A stretch of DNA of 64,000 nt, taken from NCBI GenBank assembly GCA_958445065.1, contig CAUCQW010000004.1:1-64000 (forward strand), written 5' to 3'. The position numbers and the translations under genes are program-made. Shown here in pieces: positions 35,642 through 46,228 of this stretch (position 1 is its first letter; the number at the start of each line of letters is the position of its first letter). This DNA is from an uncultured Collinsella sp. GTDB lineage: Bacteria > Actinomycetota > Coriobacteriia > Coriobacteriales > Coriobacteriaceae. The notes under the pieces were generated by a model. The model did no database searches. It was not told the DNA's origin and saw nothing but the letters and a program-made list of their open reading frames with translations.

Positions 35642-36553
35642 ATGGGTCTGTTTAACGCCGTCATGGCGCTCTCGGGCATGATCGACACGGATGTGATCGA
35701 GGACGAGCGCCTTGCGCGTCATACGAGCTATCGTATCGGCGGCAAGGCCGACCTCTTTGTGACGTGCCATAGCTATCATGCCCTTCGCCGCGCCGTGGCG
35801 GTGCTCGATCGCGAGCAGGTGCCGTGGGTCATCATCGGCAAGGGCTCCAATCTGCTGGTTGCCGATGGCGGTTATCGCGGTGCCGTCATTTCGCTCGGAC
35901 GTGAGTTTCAGCGCACGGTTGTTGCCGATGACGGTTGTACGCTGACGGTCGGTGCGGGCGTGATGTTTGCGCGCCTGGTCAACGATGCCCTGTCGCGTAG
36001 CCTCTCGGGCCTTGAGTTTGCCGTTGGCATTCCTGGTTCGGTCGGCGGTGCGATATCTATGAATGCCGGCACACGGACCGAGTGGATTGGCTCGCTGGTT
36101 GAGGATGTCGTAACGTTTGACCCGGCATCCGGTATCAAGCATTATGCGGGGTCCGAGATCACTTGGGGCTACCGCGAATGTAGCCTTCCCCGCAATGAGA
36201 TCATCCTCGAGTGCGTGTTCAAGCTTAAACCGGCACCCAAGGCCGACATTCGCGAGCGCATGGAGCGGTACCTTACAAGGCGCAAGCGTACGCAGCCCAT
36301 GGGTCGCGCATCCTGCGGGTCTGTCTTTCGCAACCCGCCCGATGCGAGTGTGGGCAAGCTTATCGAGGATTGTGGATTAAAGGGTTTTTCAATTGGCGGC
36401 GCGGAAGTTTCGCCCGTTCACGCTAATTTTATCGTTAATAACGGAACTGCCTCGGCCGATGACGTTGCCGCGGTTATCAGACATGTGCACGGAAAGGTGA
36501 GGGAGGCGTATGGCATCGAGCTCAGACCGGAAGTTAAATTCCTCGGCTTCTAG
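35642..36553 (+). CDS. murB: UDP-N-acetylenolpyruvoylglucosamine reductase
   Basis: FAD enzyme that reduces the enolpyruvyl group to make UDP-MurNAc. 303 residues, type II (short) MurB size. It has the FAD-binding VIIGKGSNLLVADGG and GIPGSVGGAISMNAG, the catalytic Ser region RASCGSVFRNP, and the C-terminal Glu region EAYGIELRPEVKFLGF. The terminal 44 bases overlap ftsQ in another frame. Confidence 0.96.
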   Translation: MGLFNAVMALSGMIDTDVIEDERLARHTSYRIGGKADLFVTCHSYHALRRAVAVLDREQVPWVIIGKGSNLLVADGGYRGAVISLGREFQRTVVADDGCTLTVGAGVMFARLVNDALSRSLSGLEFAVGIPGSVGGAISMNAGTRTEWIGSLVEDVVTFDPASGIKHYAGSEITWGYRECSLPRNEIILECVFKLKPAPKADIRERMERYLTRRKRTQPMGRASCGSVFRNPPDASVGKLIEDCGLKGFSIGGAEVSPVHANFIVNNGTASADDVAAVIRHVHGKVREAYGIELRPEVKFLGF

Positions 36554-37766
36554 AGCATCGAAACCCACCTTCCGCCGCGCCGGAGGGCGTTCCGGCGCGC
36601 CTGCCAAACCTCAACGCAATACCGTCGCGCACTCTAAGTCTGTCGGGCATGCTCGACAGACCAGTCGTCCGGTCGTCGGCTCGCAGCTCGGTAATCGTCC
36701 AGCCGCAAAAAAGTCCTCGCGTCCCTCGGTGACGTCAAAGCCTGTTATGGGCGCCAAGCCTGCCCGTCCCATGGCAGCTCCCAAGCCCTCGACGGGAACT
36801 AAAGCGGCGCGTCCAGGTCGCACGCTGGGCGCATCGAAACCGCGCTCGCTGACATCGGTGCCGGCTACCGCCAAGAAGCCTTCGAGTAAAAAAGGTTTCA
36901 ACCCGTTATCTTCACTTGGAGCGATGGCAAATAAAACATCAGACGCCGCTTCTGTCGTTACAGGCAAAGGCAAAATCGTGGGCGGCGTTCTGGCCGTCTT
37001 GGCCGTGCTCGTCGTCGTTGCCATCGTGGTGATCAACTCTGGATTGTTTACTGCCACTGATATTCAGATTCAAGGCAGCGAGCATGTGACGAAGCACGAT
37101 GCTATCCAGCTGATCGACTTGCCCGAGGGAACGTCGCTTTTTAACGTCGATCCCGACCAGATTACCGAGGATCTCAAGCAGAACCCGTGGGTTTCGGGCG
37201 TGGATGTCCAGCGCCAGTTTCCCCATACGCTTATCATCACGCCGACGGAGCGTAAAGTTATCGCCATTGCGTATATCAGCTCCGACGACCTTGCCTGGGC
37301 TATCGGAGACGATGACACCTGGATCGCCCCGCTGTCGACGTCGGTCGAAGTGGACGACCAGGGCAACGTCATCACGACAGGGCAGGGCTCAAATACCTTG
37401 ACCGGAATCGATGCCGCGCTGGCGCTCGCCAAGCATTATGGCGCGGTGTTGTTGACTGATGTCTCGGCGGATGTCGCTCCGGTTTCCGGCCAGGCGGTTA
37501 ACTCCAAAGCCGTTAAGGCCGGCCTGGATTATGTGCGTGGTTTTTCGAGCGAGTTCTTGGGACAAGTCAAGGATATTTCCACGCCTTCGGTCGAAGCCAT
37601 CTCGGCAAACCTCAATAACGGCATTGAGGTGTCGCTGGGCGATTCGGACGATATCGCCAAGAAGGAACGCGTAGTCACCAAGTTGCTTTCGCAGGTAGAG
37701 GGCGTAACGTATATCAATGTGCGCTCTCCGGGCAACTACACATTTAGGAATGCTCCGACCTCGTAG
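36510..37766 (+). CDS. ftsQ: Cell division protein FtsQ/DivIB
   Basis: Bitopic divisome protein, 418 residues. An exceptionally long cytoplasmic region (about 150 residues) rich in Lys, Arg, Ser, Pro and Ala precedes the membrane segment (GGVLAVLAVLVVVAIVVI). A POTRA domain follows (IQIQGSEHVTKHDAIQLIDL, NPWVSGVDVQRQFPHTLIIT). The start at 36510 has GGGAGG at good spacing and creates the overlap with murB; a later start would lose the tail, which is under no clear constraint. It is the last gene before ftsZ. Confidence 0.9.
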   Translation: MASSSDRKLNSSASRASKPTFRRAGGRSGAPAKPQRNTVAHSKSVGHARQTSRPVVGSQLGNRPAAKKSSRPSVTSKPVMGAKPARPMAAPKPSTGTKAARPGRTLGASKPRSLTSVPATAKKPSSKKGFNPLSSLGAMANKTSDAASVVTGKGKIVGGVLAVLAVLVVVAIVVINSGLFTATDIQIQGSEHVTKHDAIQLIDLPEGTSLFNVDPDQITEDLKQNPWVSGVDVQRQFPHTLIITPTERKVIAIAYISSDDLAWAIGDDDTWIAPLSTSVEVDDQGNVITTGQGSNTLTGIDAALALAKHYGAVLLTDVSADVAPVSGQAVNSKAVKAGLDYVRGFSSEFLGQVKDISTPSVEAISANLNNGIEVSLGDSDDIAKKERVVTKLLSQVEGVTYINVRSPGNYTFRNAPTS

Positions 37767-37965
37767 CGCTGGTTGATGCTTTGTTGAGGGGCCATACCAC
37801 GCCGTTTATCTGGTTTGTTTGGTTTTCACGGTCAATTATTTGACTGATACGTTCATAATGTGCAAACATAATACGGTTTACCTTTGCATTTACTTTCAAC
37901 CTGAAGGTTAATGTGCGCAGGGGTCGACCCATGCTATGGCTATAACCTTTGTTCGGAGGACCGAC

Positions 37966-39120
37966 ATGCACGAGACAGAGATCAACAACTACCTTGCCGT
38001 CATTAAGGTGGTCGGCGTCGGCGGCGGCGGTACCAACGCGGTCAATCGAATGATCGAAGAGGGCATCCGCGGCGTCGAGTTTGTTGCCATCAACACCGAT
38101 GCTCAGGCACTCGCGATCTCTGATGCCGATATCAAGGTGCACATCGGCACCGACCTTACCCGCGGCCTGGGCGCCGGCGCCAATCCCGAGGTTGGTCGCA
38201 AGGCTGCCGATGAGTCCCGCGACGACATTGCCGAGGCGCTTGCTGGCGCCGACATGGTGTTTATCACCTGCGGTGAGGGCGGTGGCACCGGTACCGGCGC
38301 TGCTCCCATCGTTGCCGATATCGCGATGAACGAGGTCGGCGCACTGACCGTCGCCGTCGTGACCAAGCCCTTCACCTTCGAGGGCCGCAAGCGCAAGAAG
38401 AGCGCCGAGGAGGGCATCAAGACCCTCTCCGATTGCGTCGACACCATGATCGTCATCCCTAACGATAAGCTGCTCGACATCGCCGAGAAGAAGACCACCA
38501 TGCTCGAGGCCTTCGCGATTGCCGATGGCGTCCTTTCCCAGGGCACCCAGGGCATCACCGACCTCATCACCGTCCCCGGTATCATCAACCTGGACTTCGC
38601 CGATGTTAAGACCATCATGAAGCAGGCCGGTACCGCCATGATGGGTATCGGTACCTCTTCTGGGGATACACGTGCCGTCGACGCTGCCCAGCAGGCCATC
38701 TCCAGCCCGCTGCTCGAGAGCTCCATCGATGGTGCCACGCGCGTGCTGCTCTCCATCGCTGGTTCCAAGGACCTGGGCATCCAGGAGATCAGCGACGCCG
38801 CCGACGTTGTCGCCAATGCCGTTGACCCCGAGGCCAACATCATCTTCGGTACCGTTGTTGACGAGTCCCTGGGCGACCAGGTGCGCATCACCGTTATCGC
38901 CACGGGCTTCTCTGACTCCAACGTCAACCGTCAGGACGAGCTCTTTGCTGCTCAGCAGTCTCAGAGCAAGGTAGCTGCTTCCGCTGAGCCGCAGCGCACT
39001 GCTCCGGCTGCCAGCCCGGCTCAGGCCGCCCCGACTCGCAACGTCGGTGGTACCGAGCTGCCCAACTTTGGCAACGACCAGTTTGAGCTTCCCGACTTCC
39101 TCAAGCGCGGTAGCTTCTAG
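37966..39120 (+). CDS. ftsZ: Cell division GTPase FtsZ
   Basis: Tubulin homologue forming the division ring. 384 residues from [14 protein letters not shown], which follows GGAGG; an ATG 30 bp upstream lacks a ribosome site. It has [15 protein letters not shown], the GTP loop [13 protein letters not shown], and the C-terminal recognition peptide [11 protein letters not shown] after an Ala/Pro/Gln-rich linker. ftsA is absent here, as usual in Actinobacteria; SepF is encoded nearby. The 200 bp gap before it may hold a promoter, with GTCAATTATTTGAC as an inverted repeat at 37832. Confidence 0.98.
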   Translation: MHETEINNYLAVIKVVGVGGGGTNAVNRMIEEGIRGVEFVAINTDAQALAISDADIKVHIGTDLTRGLGAGANPEVGRKAADESRDDIAEALAGADMVFITCGEGGGTGTGAAPIVADIAMNEVGALTVAVVTKPFTFEGRKRKKSAEEGIKTLSDCVDTMIVIPNDKLLDIAEKKTTMLEAFAIADGVLSQGTQGITDLITVPGIINLDFADVKTIMKQAGTAMMGIGTSSGDTRAVDAAQQAISSPLLESSIDGATRVLLSIAGSKDLGIQEISDAADVVANAVDPEANIIFGTVVDESLGDQVRITVIATGFSDSNVNRQDELFAAQQSQSKVAASAEPQRTAPAASPAQAAPTRNVGGTELPNFGNDQFELPDFLKRGSF

Positions 39121-39142
39121 TTCGTTTTTCTCAACGACCTGT

Positions 39143-39178
39143 ACGGGGTGTGTCCATTTGGATGCACCCCGTTTTGTT
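39143..39178 (+). terminator. Terminator of the dcw cluster
   Basis: ACGGGGTG and CACCCCGT form the stem, followed by TTTGTTT, just after ftsZ. Confidence 0.75.
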
Positions 39179-39180
39179 TC

Positions 39181-39227
39181 TCGTTTGTAAACGAAAGCCT
39201 CCAATCTCCTTACGTTCCCTTTACGTT
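39181..39227 (+). promoter_or_regulatory. Candidate PHO box upstream of pgeF-pst
   Basis: TTACGTT occurs twice at 11 bp spacing (39210 and 39221), next to the palindrome TCGTTT-GT-AAACGA (39181-39194). Direct repeats with 11 bp spacing are the form of PhoP sites in actinomycetes, and the downstream operon encodes the Pst phosphate uptake system. No consensus match was tested. Confidence 0.4.
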
Positions 39228-39330
39228 TGGTCCCTACCGCTGCGGGTATCCTTTTAAGGAAGTATGACAGCCGTATAAACGCGGACTGCGCGGCGACGCC
39301 GCGATACTTGTGTTATTAGGAGGCTTTAGT

Positions 39331-40131
39331 ATGGCAGCACGTGCGGACAGGGTTTCGCGTGTCGACCATGATGGAGTTACGTTGGTGGAGGGCGCGACGC
39401 ACAATGTCCGCTTTGCCTTCACCGAGCGCACCGGTGGCGTTTCCGATGATGCGTACTCCTCGCTCAACCTGGGCTCGCATGTAGGCGATGACCCCTTTGC
39501 TGTTCAAGAAAATCGTCGTCGAGCGCTCGAAGCCATGGGCGCCGCTGAGTGCGAGCATAATCTGCTCGTGCCCAATCAAGTACATGGTGACCATATCGTT
39601 ACGGTGACCTCGAACGGCGCCGACGATCTTGAGGCTATTCGCGAGCAGATTGCCGAGGGCTGCGATGCCATCGTCTGCACGGCCCATGAGGTACCCGTGA
39701 TGCTTTGCTTTGCCGATTGCGTTCCCGTGGTGCTGGTTGCTCCCAACGGTTTTGCCGTGGTGCATTCCGGATGGAAGGGCACGATTGCGCGCATTTCCGC
39801 CAAGGCGTGCCAGGCGCTCTGCGAGGCGGCTGGTTGCAATGCGAGCGATGTTTCTGCCTATATCGGTCCCCATATCCTGGGTGACGAGTACGAGGTTTCC
39901 CAGGAGCTCATGGACCGCTTTGCTGCCGAGTTCTCGTGCGTCGATGCGGGCGCTTCTCGCATGCTCGATCTATCTGCCGCCATTCGTGAGGCGCTGGTAG
40001 ATGTCGGTGTCGATGCGGATGGGATTGTGGATACCCAGCTTTCGACCGTGCGTCAGAACGACCGCTTTTATTCCTACCGCAACGAGGGCGGCACCTGCGG
40101 GCGCCATGCTGCGATCGGCGTGATGCTATGA
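39331..40131 (+). CDS. pgeF: Laccase-domain protein (PgeF/YlmD family)
   Basis: Purine nucleoside phosphorylase-like / peptidoglycan-editing family protein; 266 residues from MAARADRVSRVD with TTAGGAGG upstream. It carries the metal-binding His in NQVHGDHIV, Cys in LCFADCVPVVL and His in AVVHSGWKGT, and GPHILGDEYEV. It sits next to ftsZ, as ylmD does in Bacillus. Its stop overlaps pstS by 4 bp, coupling an editing enzyme to phosphate uptake. Confidence 0.9.
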   Translation: MAARADRVSRVDHDGVTLVEGATHNVRFAFTERTGGVSDDAYSSLNLGSHVGDDPFAVQENRRRALEAMGAAECEHNLLVPNQVHGDHIVTVTSNGADDLEAIREQIAEGCDAIVCTAHEVPVMLCFADCVPVVLVAPNGFAVVHSGWKGTIARISAKACQALCEAAGCNASDVSAYIGPHILGDEYEVSQELMDRFAAEFSCVDAGASRMLDLSAAIREALVDVGVDADGIVDTQLSTVRQNDRFYSYRNEGGTCGRHAAIGVML

Positions 40132-40964
40132 GAAAGATCGTATCGATCCTGAGCGCCGCTGTGCTTACGCTTACGCTGTGCGCCTGTTCTTCGGGATCTT
40201 CTACCTCTTCCATTACTGTCGCCGGCTCCACGACCTGCCTTCCTATCGCCGAGATTGCGGCCGAGGGCTTTAAGGAGGAGACCGGCATCGACGTGCTCGT
40301 TTCCGGTTTGGGTTCTTCCGCTGGCATCGAGGCCGTCAGCGCTGGCACGGCCGATATCGCCAGTTCCTCCCGTGGACTCAATGCCGACGAACAGGATCTG
40401 GGCCTGACTCCCATCGTCATTGCCCACGACGGTATCGCGGTCATCGTGAACGACGATAACCCGGTCGATAACCTCTCGACCGAGCAGCTCCGCGATATTT
40501 ACGCCGGCAAGATCACCAACTGGAAAGAAGTCGGTGGCGAGGACCTGAGGATTCAGGTTATCAACCGAGATGAGGCGTCCGGCACGCGTGAGGCCTTTCG
40601 CACCATCGTGATGGACGGCACCCCCTTCGATCGCCGCTCGGCCGTTCTTTCGGGCACGGGCCAGGTGCGCGACGTGGTATCTCGTTCGCGCGGTGCCATT
40701 GGCTACATTTCGCTGGGCTTCGTCGATAGCCTCAACGCCAAGACCTCGGTCAAGGCCGTCTCGGTCAATCATGTTGAGGCGTCCGAGAAGACGGTCGCGA
40801 GCGGCGGCTATCCCATCTCGCGCGACCTTTACTTCTTTGTTAAGGGTGCGCCTTCGCAGCAGGCGCAGGATTACATCGACTACGTGACGTCCGAAAAGAT
40901 GGACAAGCAGATTCGCGAGGCGGGCTTTATCCCCGTCACCAACGACGAGAAGGGGAGTGAGTAG
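40128..40964 (+). CDS. pstS: Phosphate ABC transporter, phosphate-binding lipoprotein
   Basis: Extracytoplasmic high-affinity phosphate-binding protein, 278 residues. An N-terminal signal peptide ends in the lipobox LCAC (lipid attachment Cys at about 20). The mature protein has the phosphate loop TVAGSTTCLPIAE and ASSSRGLNADE, and NRDEASGTREAF. The ATGA overlap with pgeF implies translational coupling. Confidence 0.95.
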   Translation: MRKIVSILSAAVLTLTLCACSSGSSTSSITVAGSTTCLPIAEIAAEGFKEETGIDVLVSGLGSSAGIEAVSAGTADIASSSRGLNADEQDLGLTPIVIAHDGIAVIVNDDNPVDNLSTEQLRDIYAGKITNWKEVGGEDLRIQVINRDEASGTREAFRTIVMDGTPFDRRSAVLSGTGQVRDVVSRSRGAIGYISLGFVDSLNAKTSVKAVSVNHVEASEKTVASGGYPISRDLYFFVKGAPSQQAQDYIDYVTSEKMDKQIREAGFIPVTNDEKGSE

Positions 40965-40965
40965 C

Positions 40966-41892
40966 ATGGAAGCACAGGAAAACTCCCAGACTGAGCAGAA
41001 TGCTCAGGCACCCAAGAAGCGCGAGCTGGCTCTCGTATCGCGCAGTACCTATATCAAGGAGAAGGCGCTGCAGTGGATCTTCTTTGCCTGCGCGTTCTTG
41101 GCGGTCGTTACCGTCATCCTAATTTTTGTCTTTACCACGTACTCGGCGCTGCCCGTCTTTACTGACATCGGTCTGGCGGACTTCTTTAGCTTTACGTGGG
41201 CGCCCTCTGAGGGCCACTACGGCATCATGTCGCTGCTTGCCGGCTCAGGTCTGGTGACCGTCGGTGCGCTCGCCATGGGCGTGCCGCTAGGTGTGGGTAC
41301 GGCCGTATACCTGGTCGAAATCGCCGGCAAGCGCGTGCGCAAGCTCATCAGCCCTGCCGTCGACCTGCTGGCGGGCATTCCCTCCATCATCTACGGCTTC
41401 TTTGGCATGGTCATCATCCGTCCGTTTATCGCGCAGCTGACCGGCGGCCTTGGCTTTGGCGCACTGACAGCGTGGTTCGTGCTCGCCATCATGATCGTCC
41501 CCACCATCACCACGCTCACCATCGATGCCCTCAATTCCATTCCCATGGGTATTCGCGAAGCTTCCTATGCCATGGGCGCCACCAAGTGGCAGACCATCTA
41601 CAAGGTCGTGCTGCCGGCCGCCAAGCTGGGCATTGTGGACGCCATCGTTTTGGGCATGGGGCGCGCCATCGGCGAGACCATGGCCGTGCTCATGGTCGTG
41701 GGCAATGCTCCGGTCATTCCCGATAGCATCGCGAGCCCCATCTCGACGCTCACGAGCCAGATTGCGCTCGACATGAGCTACTCCTCGGGCTTGCACCGTT
41801 CGGCGCTCTTTGGCATGGGTGTGGTCCTGTTTATCATCTCCGCCGCGCTGGTGGGCATTGTCCGTCTGATTTCCAAGAAGAAGAGGGGGTAG
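40966..41892 (+). CDS. pstC: Phosphate ABC transporter permease PstC
   Basis: Membrane subunit, 308 residues with six membrane segments. The start MEAQENSQTEQNAQ is chosen for AGGGGAG; the ORF start 9 bp earlier is less likely. The EAA-like loop AIGETMAVLMVVGNAP and FGMVIIRPFIAQLTGG are visible. Confidence 0.95.
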   Translation: MEAQENSQTEQNAQAPKKRELALVSRSTYIKEKALQWIFFACAFLAVVTVILIFVFTTYSALPVFTDIGLADFFSFTWAPSEGHYGIMSLLAGSGLVTVGALAMGVPLGVGTAVYLVEIAGKRVRKLISPAVDLLAGIPSIIYGFFGMVIIRPFIAQLTGGLGFGALTAWFVLAIMIVPTITTLTIDALNSIPMGIREASYAMGATKWQTIYKVVLPAAKLGIVDAIVLGMGRAIGETMAVLMVVGNAPVIPDSIASPISTLTSQIALDMSYSSGLHRSALFGMGVVLFIISAALVGIVRLISKKKRG

Positions 41893-41895
41893 GCT

Positions 41896-42801
41896 ATGTC
41901 CGATTCCGTTGACACGACGGTCGATACGACCTCGTCGCGCGAGCGCATCAAGCGTGCCCTTTCCCACGGCAAGAAGGGCCGCATCAACAAGGACCTGTCC
42001 AACAAACTCATGCTCGGCGTGTTCCGCGTTGCGGCCTATATCACTACGCTGGTGTTGGTCGCCATTATCGCCTACGTGGTCATCAACGGCTTGCCGCATA
42101 TCTCGCTTGACTTTATCTTTGGTTGGCCCCAGGGCGTCAACGCCGAAGGCGGTATTTGGCCCACGATCGTCTCGACCATCTACGTGACGGTGCTTGCCAT
42201 GCTCATCTGCACGCCGATTGCCGTGCTGGCGGCCGTCTATCTTGCCGAATACGCCAAGCAGGGTAAGGTCGTCGAGCTCATTCGCTATGCTGCCGACGCT
42301 TTGGCCTCGGTGCCCTCCATCGTTATGGGCCTGTTTGGCTACGCCTTGTTTGTCGAGGCCATGGGCTTGGGTCTTTCGATGGTCTCGGCCGCTTTGGCGC
42401 TCGCGCTCTTGATGCTTCCCATCGTCATGCGCACCACCGAGGAGGCCATTCGCGCCGTGCCGCGCTATATCCGTTGGGGCGCGTACGGCCTGGGCGCCAC
42501 CAAGTGGCAGGTTGTCTCCAAGATCGTGCTTCCTTCTGCCTTTGGCCGTATTGCCACGGGCATCGTCCTCGCCATCGGCCGTGCCATTGGCGAGACCGCG
42601 GTGGTGCTCTACACCATGGGCCAAGCCATCAATCTACCTATTTCGCCGCTCGATTCCGGCCGCCCCATGACGGTTCACCTGTACCTGCTTGCAAACGACG
42701 GCATCAACATGAACGCAGCCTACGGCACCGCGCTCTTGCTGATGGTGATCATTCTGGCCTTCAACCTGTTTGCGCGCTTCCTGTCGCGCAAGCGTCGCTA
42801 G
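41896..42801 (+). CDS. pstA: Phosphate ABC transporter permease PstA
   Basis: Second membrane subunit, 301 residues, six membrane segments, with the EAA loop AIGRAIGETAVVLYTMGQA and LGATKWQVVSKIVLP. It starts 3 bp after pstC. Confidence 0.95.
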   Translation: MSDSVDTTVDTTSSRERIKRALSHGKKGRINKDLSNKLMLGVFRVAAYITTLVLVAIIAYVVINGLPHISLDFIFGWPQGVNAEGGIWPTIVSTIYVTVLAMLICTPIAVLAAVYLAEYAKQGKVVELIRYAADALASVPSIVMGLFGYALFVEAMGLGLSMVSAALALALLMLPIVMRTTEEAIRAVPRYIRWGAYGLGATKWQVVSKIVLPSAFGRIATGIVLAIGRAIGETAVVLYTMGQAINLPISPLDSGRPMTVHLYLLANDGINMNAAYGTALLLMVIILAFNLFARFLSRKRR

Positions 42802-42813
42802 TTAAGGAGTCCC

Positions 42814-43617
<804 letters not shown>

Positions 43618-43709
43618 TCGGTGCGACTAGTCCCAAGCCGATCGGACCTGGTCCGGTGCGTATTCACTGTGCGGGCGGCATGACCGCACCCAACTGATTG
43701 GAGTGAACC

Positions 43710-44567
43710 ATGCGCAAACTGTTTTCCCGTCAGCTCATCGAGGCCCGTCACGAGATGCTGAGCATCTATGAGGCCGTCGATCTGGCTCTCCACGATGCCG
43801 TGAAGGCCTATGTGACCGACGACCGCAAGCTCGCCACCAAGACCAAGAAACGAACGCTTTCGATTGACGCGCGCTGCGCCAACCTGGAGGCCGTCTGCTA
43901 CAACCTGATCGCCACGCAGTCACCGGTCGCCTCCGACTTCCGCCTGCTTCAGACGATCATCTACGTCGACTTTAACCTGCAGCGCATGACCGATAAGGTC
44001 CGTCAGATCTGCCGTGCCACGCGTCATATGATCAAGGCCGACATCTCGCTGCCCCAGGAGCTTGTCGGCACGGTCAAGGCCGAGGCTGAGGCCGTCTACC
44101 AGGTGCTGGGCTCTTCGCTTTCTGCACTCGTCACCAATGATATGTCCATCATCTGCAACCTGGCCGTCGAGGACGAGCCAGTGCACGCCGCCTACGAGAA
44201 GTTCTTCCGCACCTTTAACCGTATGGATACGGGCGACTTTATGGACGACGACAGCAACTATGACGACCTGCGCCGCGCCATCATGGTTTCGCGCTACCTC
44301 GATCGCATCGCTTCGATTTCCATCGATGCCGCTTGCCGTCTGACCTTCCTGTTGACTGGTCAGCGTATGAACGCCGGCGATATCGCCCGTGTGGACGAGG
44401 ATGAGCTCGAGAGCATGCGCGTGCCTTCGGGCGAGGGTGTTATCATGAGGCCCGCCGTCGACGCGCGCTACGTTGCCAAGGTGCCCGTTAACGAGGTCAG
44501 CGAGGGTCTTCGCTACCTGCTCGATCATCTTGAGGACGAGGACGATGGCGAGGACGACGAGGAGTAA
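43710..44567 (+). CDS. phoU: Phosphate signalling protein PhoU
   Basis: Negative regulator linking the Pst transporter to the PhoR/PhoP sensor. 285 residues, about 60 longer than the usual two-repeat PhoU: the two three-helix PhoU repeats are followed by an acidic tail (LDHLEDEDDGEDDEE). A 92 bp gap with weak hairpins separates it from pstB. No phoP/phoR two-component genes lie in the window. Confidence 0.9.
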   Translation: MRKLFSRQLIEARHEMLSIYEAVDLALHDAVKAYVTDDRKLATKTKKRTLSIDARCANLEAVCYNLIATQSPVASDFRLLQTIIYVDFNLQRMTDKVRQICRATRHMIKADISLPQELVGTVKAEAEAVYQVLGSSLSALVTNDMSIICNLAVEDEPVHAAYEKFFRTFNRMDTGDFMDDDSNYDDLRRAIMVSRYLDRIASISIDAACRLTFLLTGQRMNAGDIARVDEDELESMRVPSGEGVIMRPAVDARYVAKVPVNEVSEGLRYLLDHLEDEDDGEDDEE

Positions 44568-44604
44568 GTAGCCCCGTTCGTCGAAAGATTGTAAATACCT
44601 AAGT

Positions 44605-44640
44605 GAGCGCGGCCTTGCACATGCGGGGCCGCGCTCTTGC
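44605..44640 (+). terminator. Terminator of pst-phoU
   Basis: GAGCGCGGCC pairs with GGCCGCGCTC, followed by TTGC. The T-run is weak. Confidence 0.65.
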
Positions 44641-44686
44641 GTTAGCATGGGACTACTTGTTTGGCTGTCAGCGGAGGCGATTAGCA

Positions 44687-45424
44687 ATGGATAACTATTT
44701 GGACTTGATGCGCGCTCGCCGCGAGCAGATTCTGGAACGTTTTTATGCGGCGCTCGATCGCGCGGGCCGCCCCCACGACGCCGCGCGCCTCATTGCCGTG
44801 TCCAAGACCGTTGGTGTCGATGAGACCGTTGCCGCCATCCAGGCGGGGTATCGCCATTTTGCCGAGAACCGCCCGCAGGAGCTGGTTCGCAAGCTCACGG
44901 GTCTGGCGGAGCATCCGGAGCTGCCCGAGGTGCGCTTCGATATGATCGGCAACCTGCAGACCAATAAGATCAATGCGGTGCTGGGCTCAGCCGAGCTGAT
45001 TCACTCGGTGGGTTCGCTGCATCTGGCGCAGGCGATCTCGAGCCGTGCTGTCCGCAAGATTGAGGCAGGCGAGCTCGCCGGTCCCCAGCGTGTGCTCATC
45101 GAGGTCAATGTGAGTGGTGAGGAGTCGAAGGGAGGCTTTTCGCCCGATGAGATTCGCGCCGCCGCGGGTGAGCTTGCGGAACTTGAGGGAATTTGCGTAC
45201 AGGGGCTTATGACTATGGCGCCCCGGGGGAATAAGGATGTGGCACGCCGCACCTTTGCGGGGCTTCGTGAGCTGAGGGATGAGCTGGAGGCGGCGCATCC
45301 CGATTTGAACCTGCCTGAGCTTTCCTGCGGCATGAGCGAGGACTTTGAGCCTGCCCTTGAGGAGGGCTCTACGCTCGTTCGCCTGGGCAGGGTAGTATTT
45401 AGCCCGGAGTTTGCAGTAAAATAA
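44687..45424 (+). CDS. yggS: PLP homeostasis protein YggS/PROSC
   Basis: Monomeric PLP-binding protein in amino acid and B6 homeostasis, 245 residues. The start MDNYLDLMRARREQI has CGGAGG upstream and gives the normal length; the longer ORF start lies in the phoU terminator. PLP-Lys in RLIAVSKTVG (Lys40). FAENRPQELVRK, HMIGxLQxNK-like FDMIGNLQTNKI, VLIEVNVSGEESKGG and LSCGMSEDFEPAL are family blocks. It corresponds to ylmE of the Bacillus division cluster. Confidence 0.93.
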   Translation: MDNYLDLMRARREQILERFYAALDRAGRPHDAARLIAVSKTVGVDETVAAIQAGYRHFAENRPQELVRKLTGLAEHPELPEVRFDMIGNLQTNKINAVLGSAELIHSVGSLHLAQAISSRAVRKIEAGELAGPQRVLIEVNVSGEESKGGFSPDEIRAAAGELAELEGICVQGLMTMAPRGNKDVARRTFAGLRELRDELEAAHPDLNLPELSCGMSEDFEPALEEGSTLVRLGRVVFSPEFAVK

Positions 45425-45484
45425 GGCTCTGAAGTGCGCACTGATTATCGGGGCGCCTGCACTAAACCGCGAGAGGACACAACC

Positions 45485-46207
45485 ATGGGCTTCCTTGACG
45501 AGATTAAAAATAAGATGCACCTGGGCGGCCAGCAGGGTTACGACCAGGGTTATGGCCAGGACGACGACTACGGCTACGATGACGGCTATGACGATAGTTA
45601 TCAGGGCAACGGCTACAGCGGTGCTTCGGGCGAGGGCTTCTACACCCAAGACGAGCCGAGCAACGGCCTGCTTGGTCAGACGCGCCGCGGTGAAGCTGAG
45701 TCGGTTGCCGTGTATACGCGCTCCGGTCAGCTGGTCGGCGATGACTCCCGCCATGCCACGACGTATAACCCGCCTTCGCGCTCGCAGGACAGTGTTGCGA
45801 GCGGTTATCGTCCTGGTGCCTATGACACGCCGTCGAGCTACGCCGAGAACACCCGCGCCCGTGCCGCCGCTGCACCCGCGCCTGCACCGAGCGATGCCTC
45901 GGCCTATGCGAGCAATATCATCAACGCCACGCCGCAGCTGCCGGCCTATGTCCTGCGCCCCGAGAGCTATGACGACGTGGAGACTGTGGTGCGCCGCGTT
46001 CGCACCAAGCAGCCTGTCGCACTGATTTTTGTGGGCGTACGCACCGAAGTTGCCAAGCGCGTCTTGGACTTCTCTTACGGCTTTGCCTGCGGTCTGGGCG
46101 CCACGGTCAAGGAGGTAGGCGACCGCGTGTTCATGGTGCTGCCCGCCGGTTGCGAGGTCAAAGATTCCGATCTCAAGAAGCTTCGTGCGGACGGCTACCT
46201 TAAGTAA
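45485..46207 (+). CDS. sepF: Cell division protein SepF
   Basis: FtsZ membrane anchor/bundling protein used where FtsA is absent. 240 residues. An amphipathic N-terminal helix (MGFLDEIKNKMHLGG) is followed by a long Gly/Tyr/Asp-rich acidic linker (repeats such as QGYDQGYGQDDDYGYDDGYD), then Ala/Pro-rich sequence and the C-terminal SepF domain (LRPESYDDVETVVRR, KRVLDFSYGFACGL, VFMVLP). The start follows GAGAGGA. Length is at the long end of the family because of the linker. Confidence 0.92.
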   Translation: MGFLDEIKNKMHLGGQQGYDQGYGQDDDYGYDDGYDDSYQGNGYSGASGEGFYTQDEPSNGLLGQTRRGEAESVAVYTRSGQLVGDDSRHATTYNPPSRSQDSVASGYRPGAYDTPSSYAENTRARAAAAPAPAPSDASAYASNIINATPQLPAYVLRPESYDDVETVVRRVRTKQPVALIFVGVRTEVAKRVLDFSYGFACGLGATVKEVGDRVFMVLPAGCEVKDSDLKKLRADGYLK

Positions 46208-46228
46208 AGACAAGACGAGGAGATTCCC

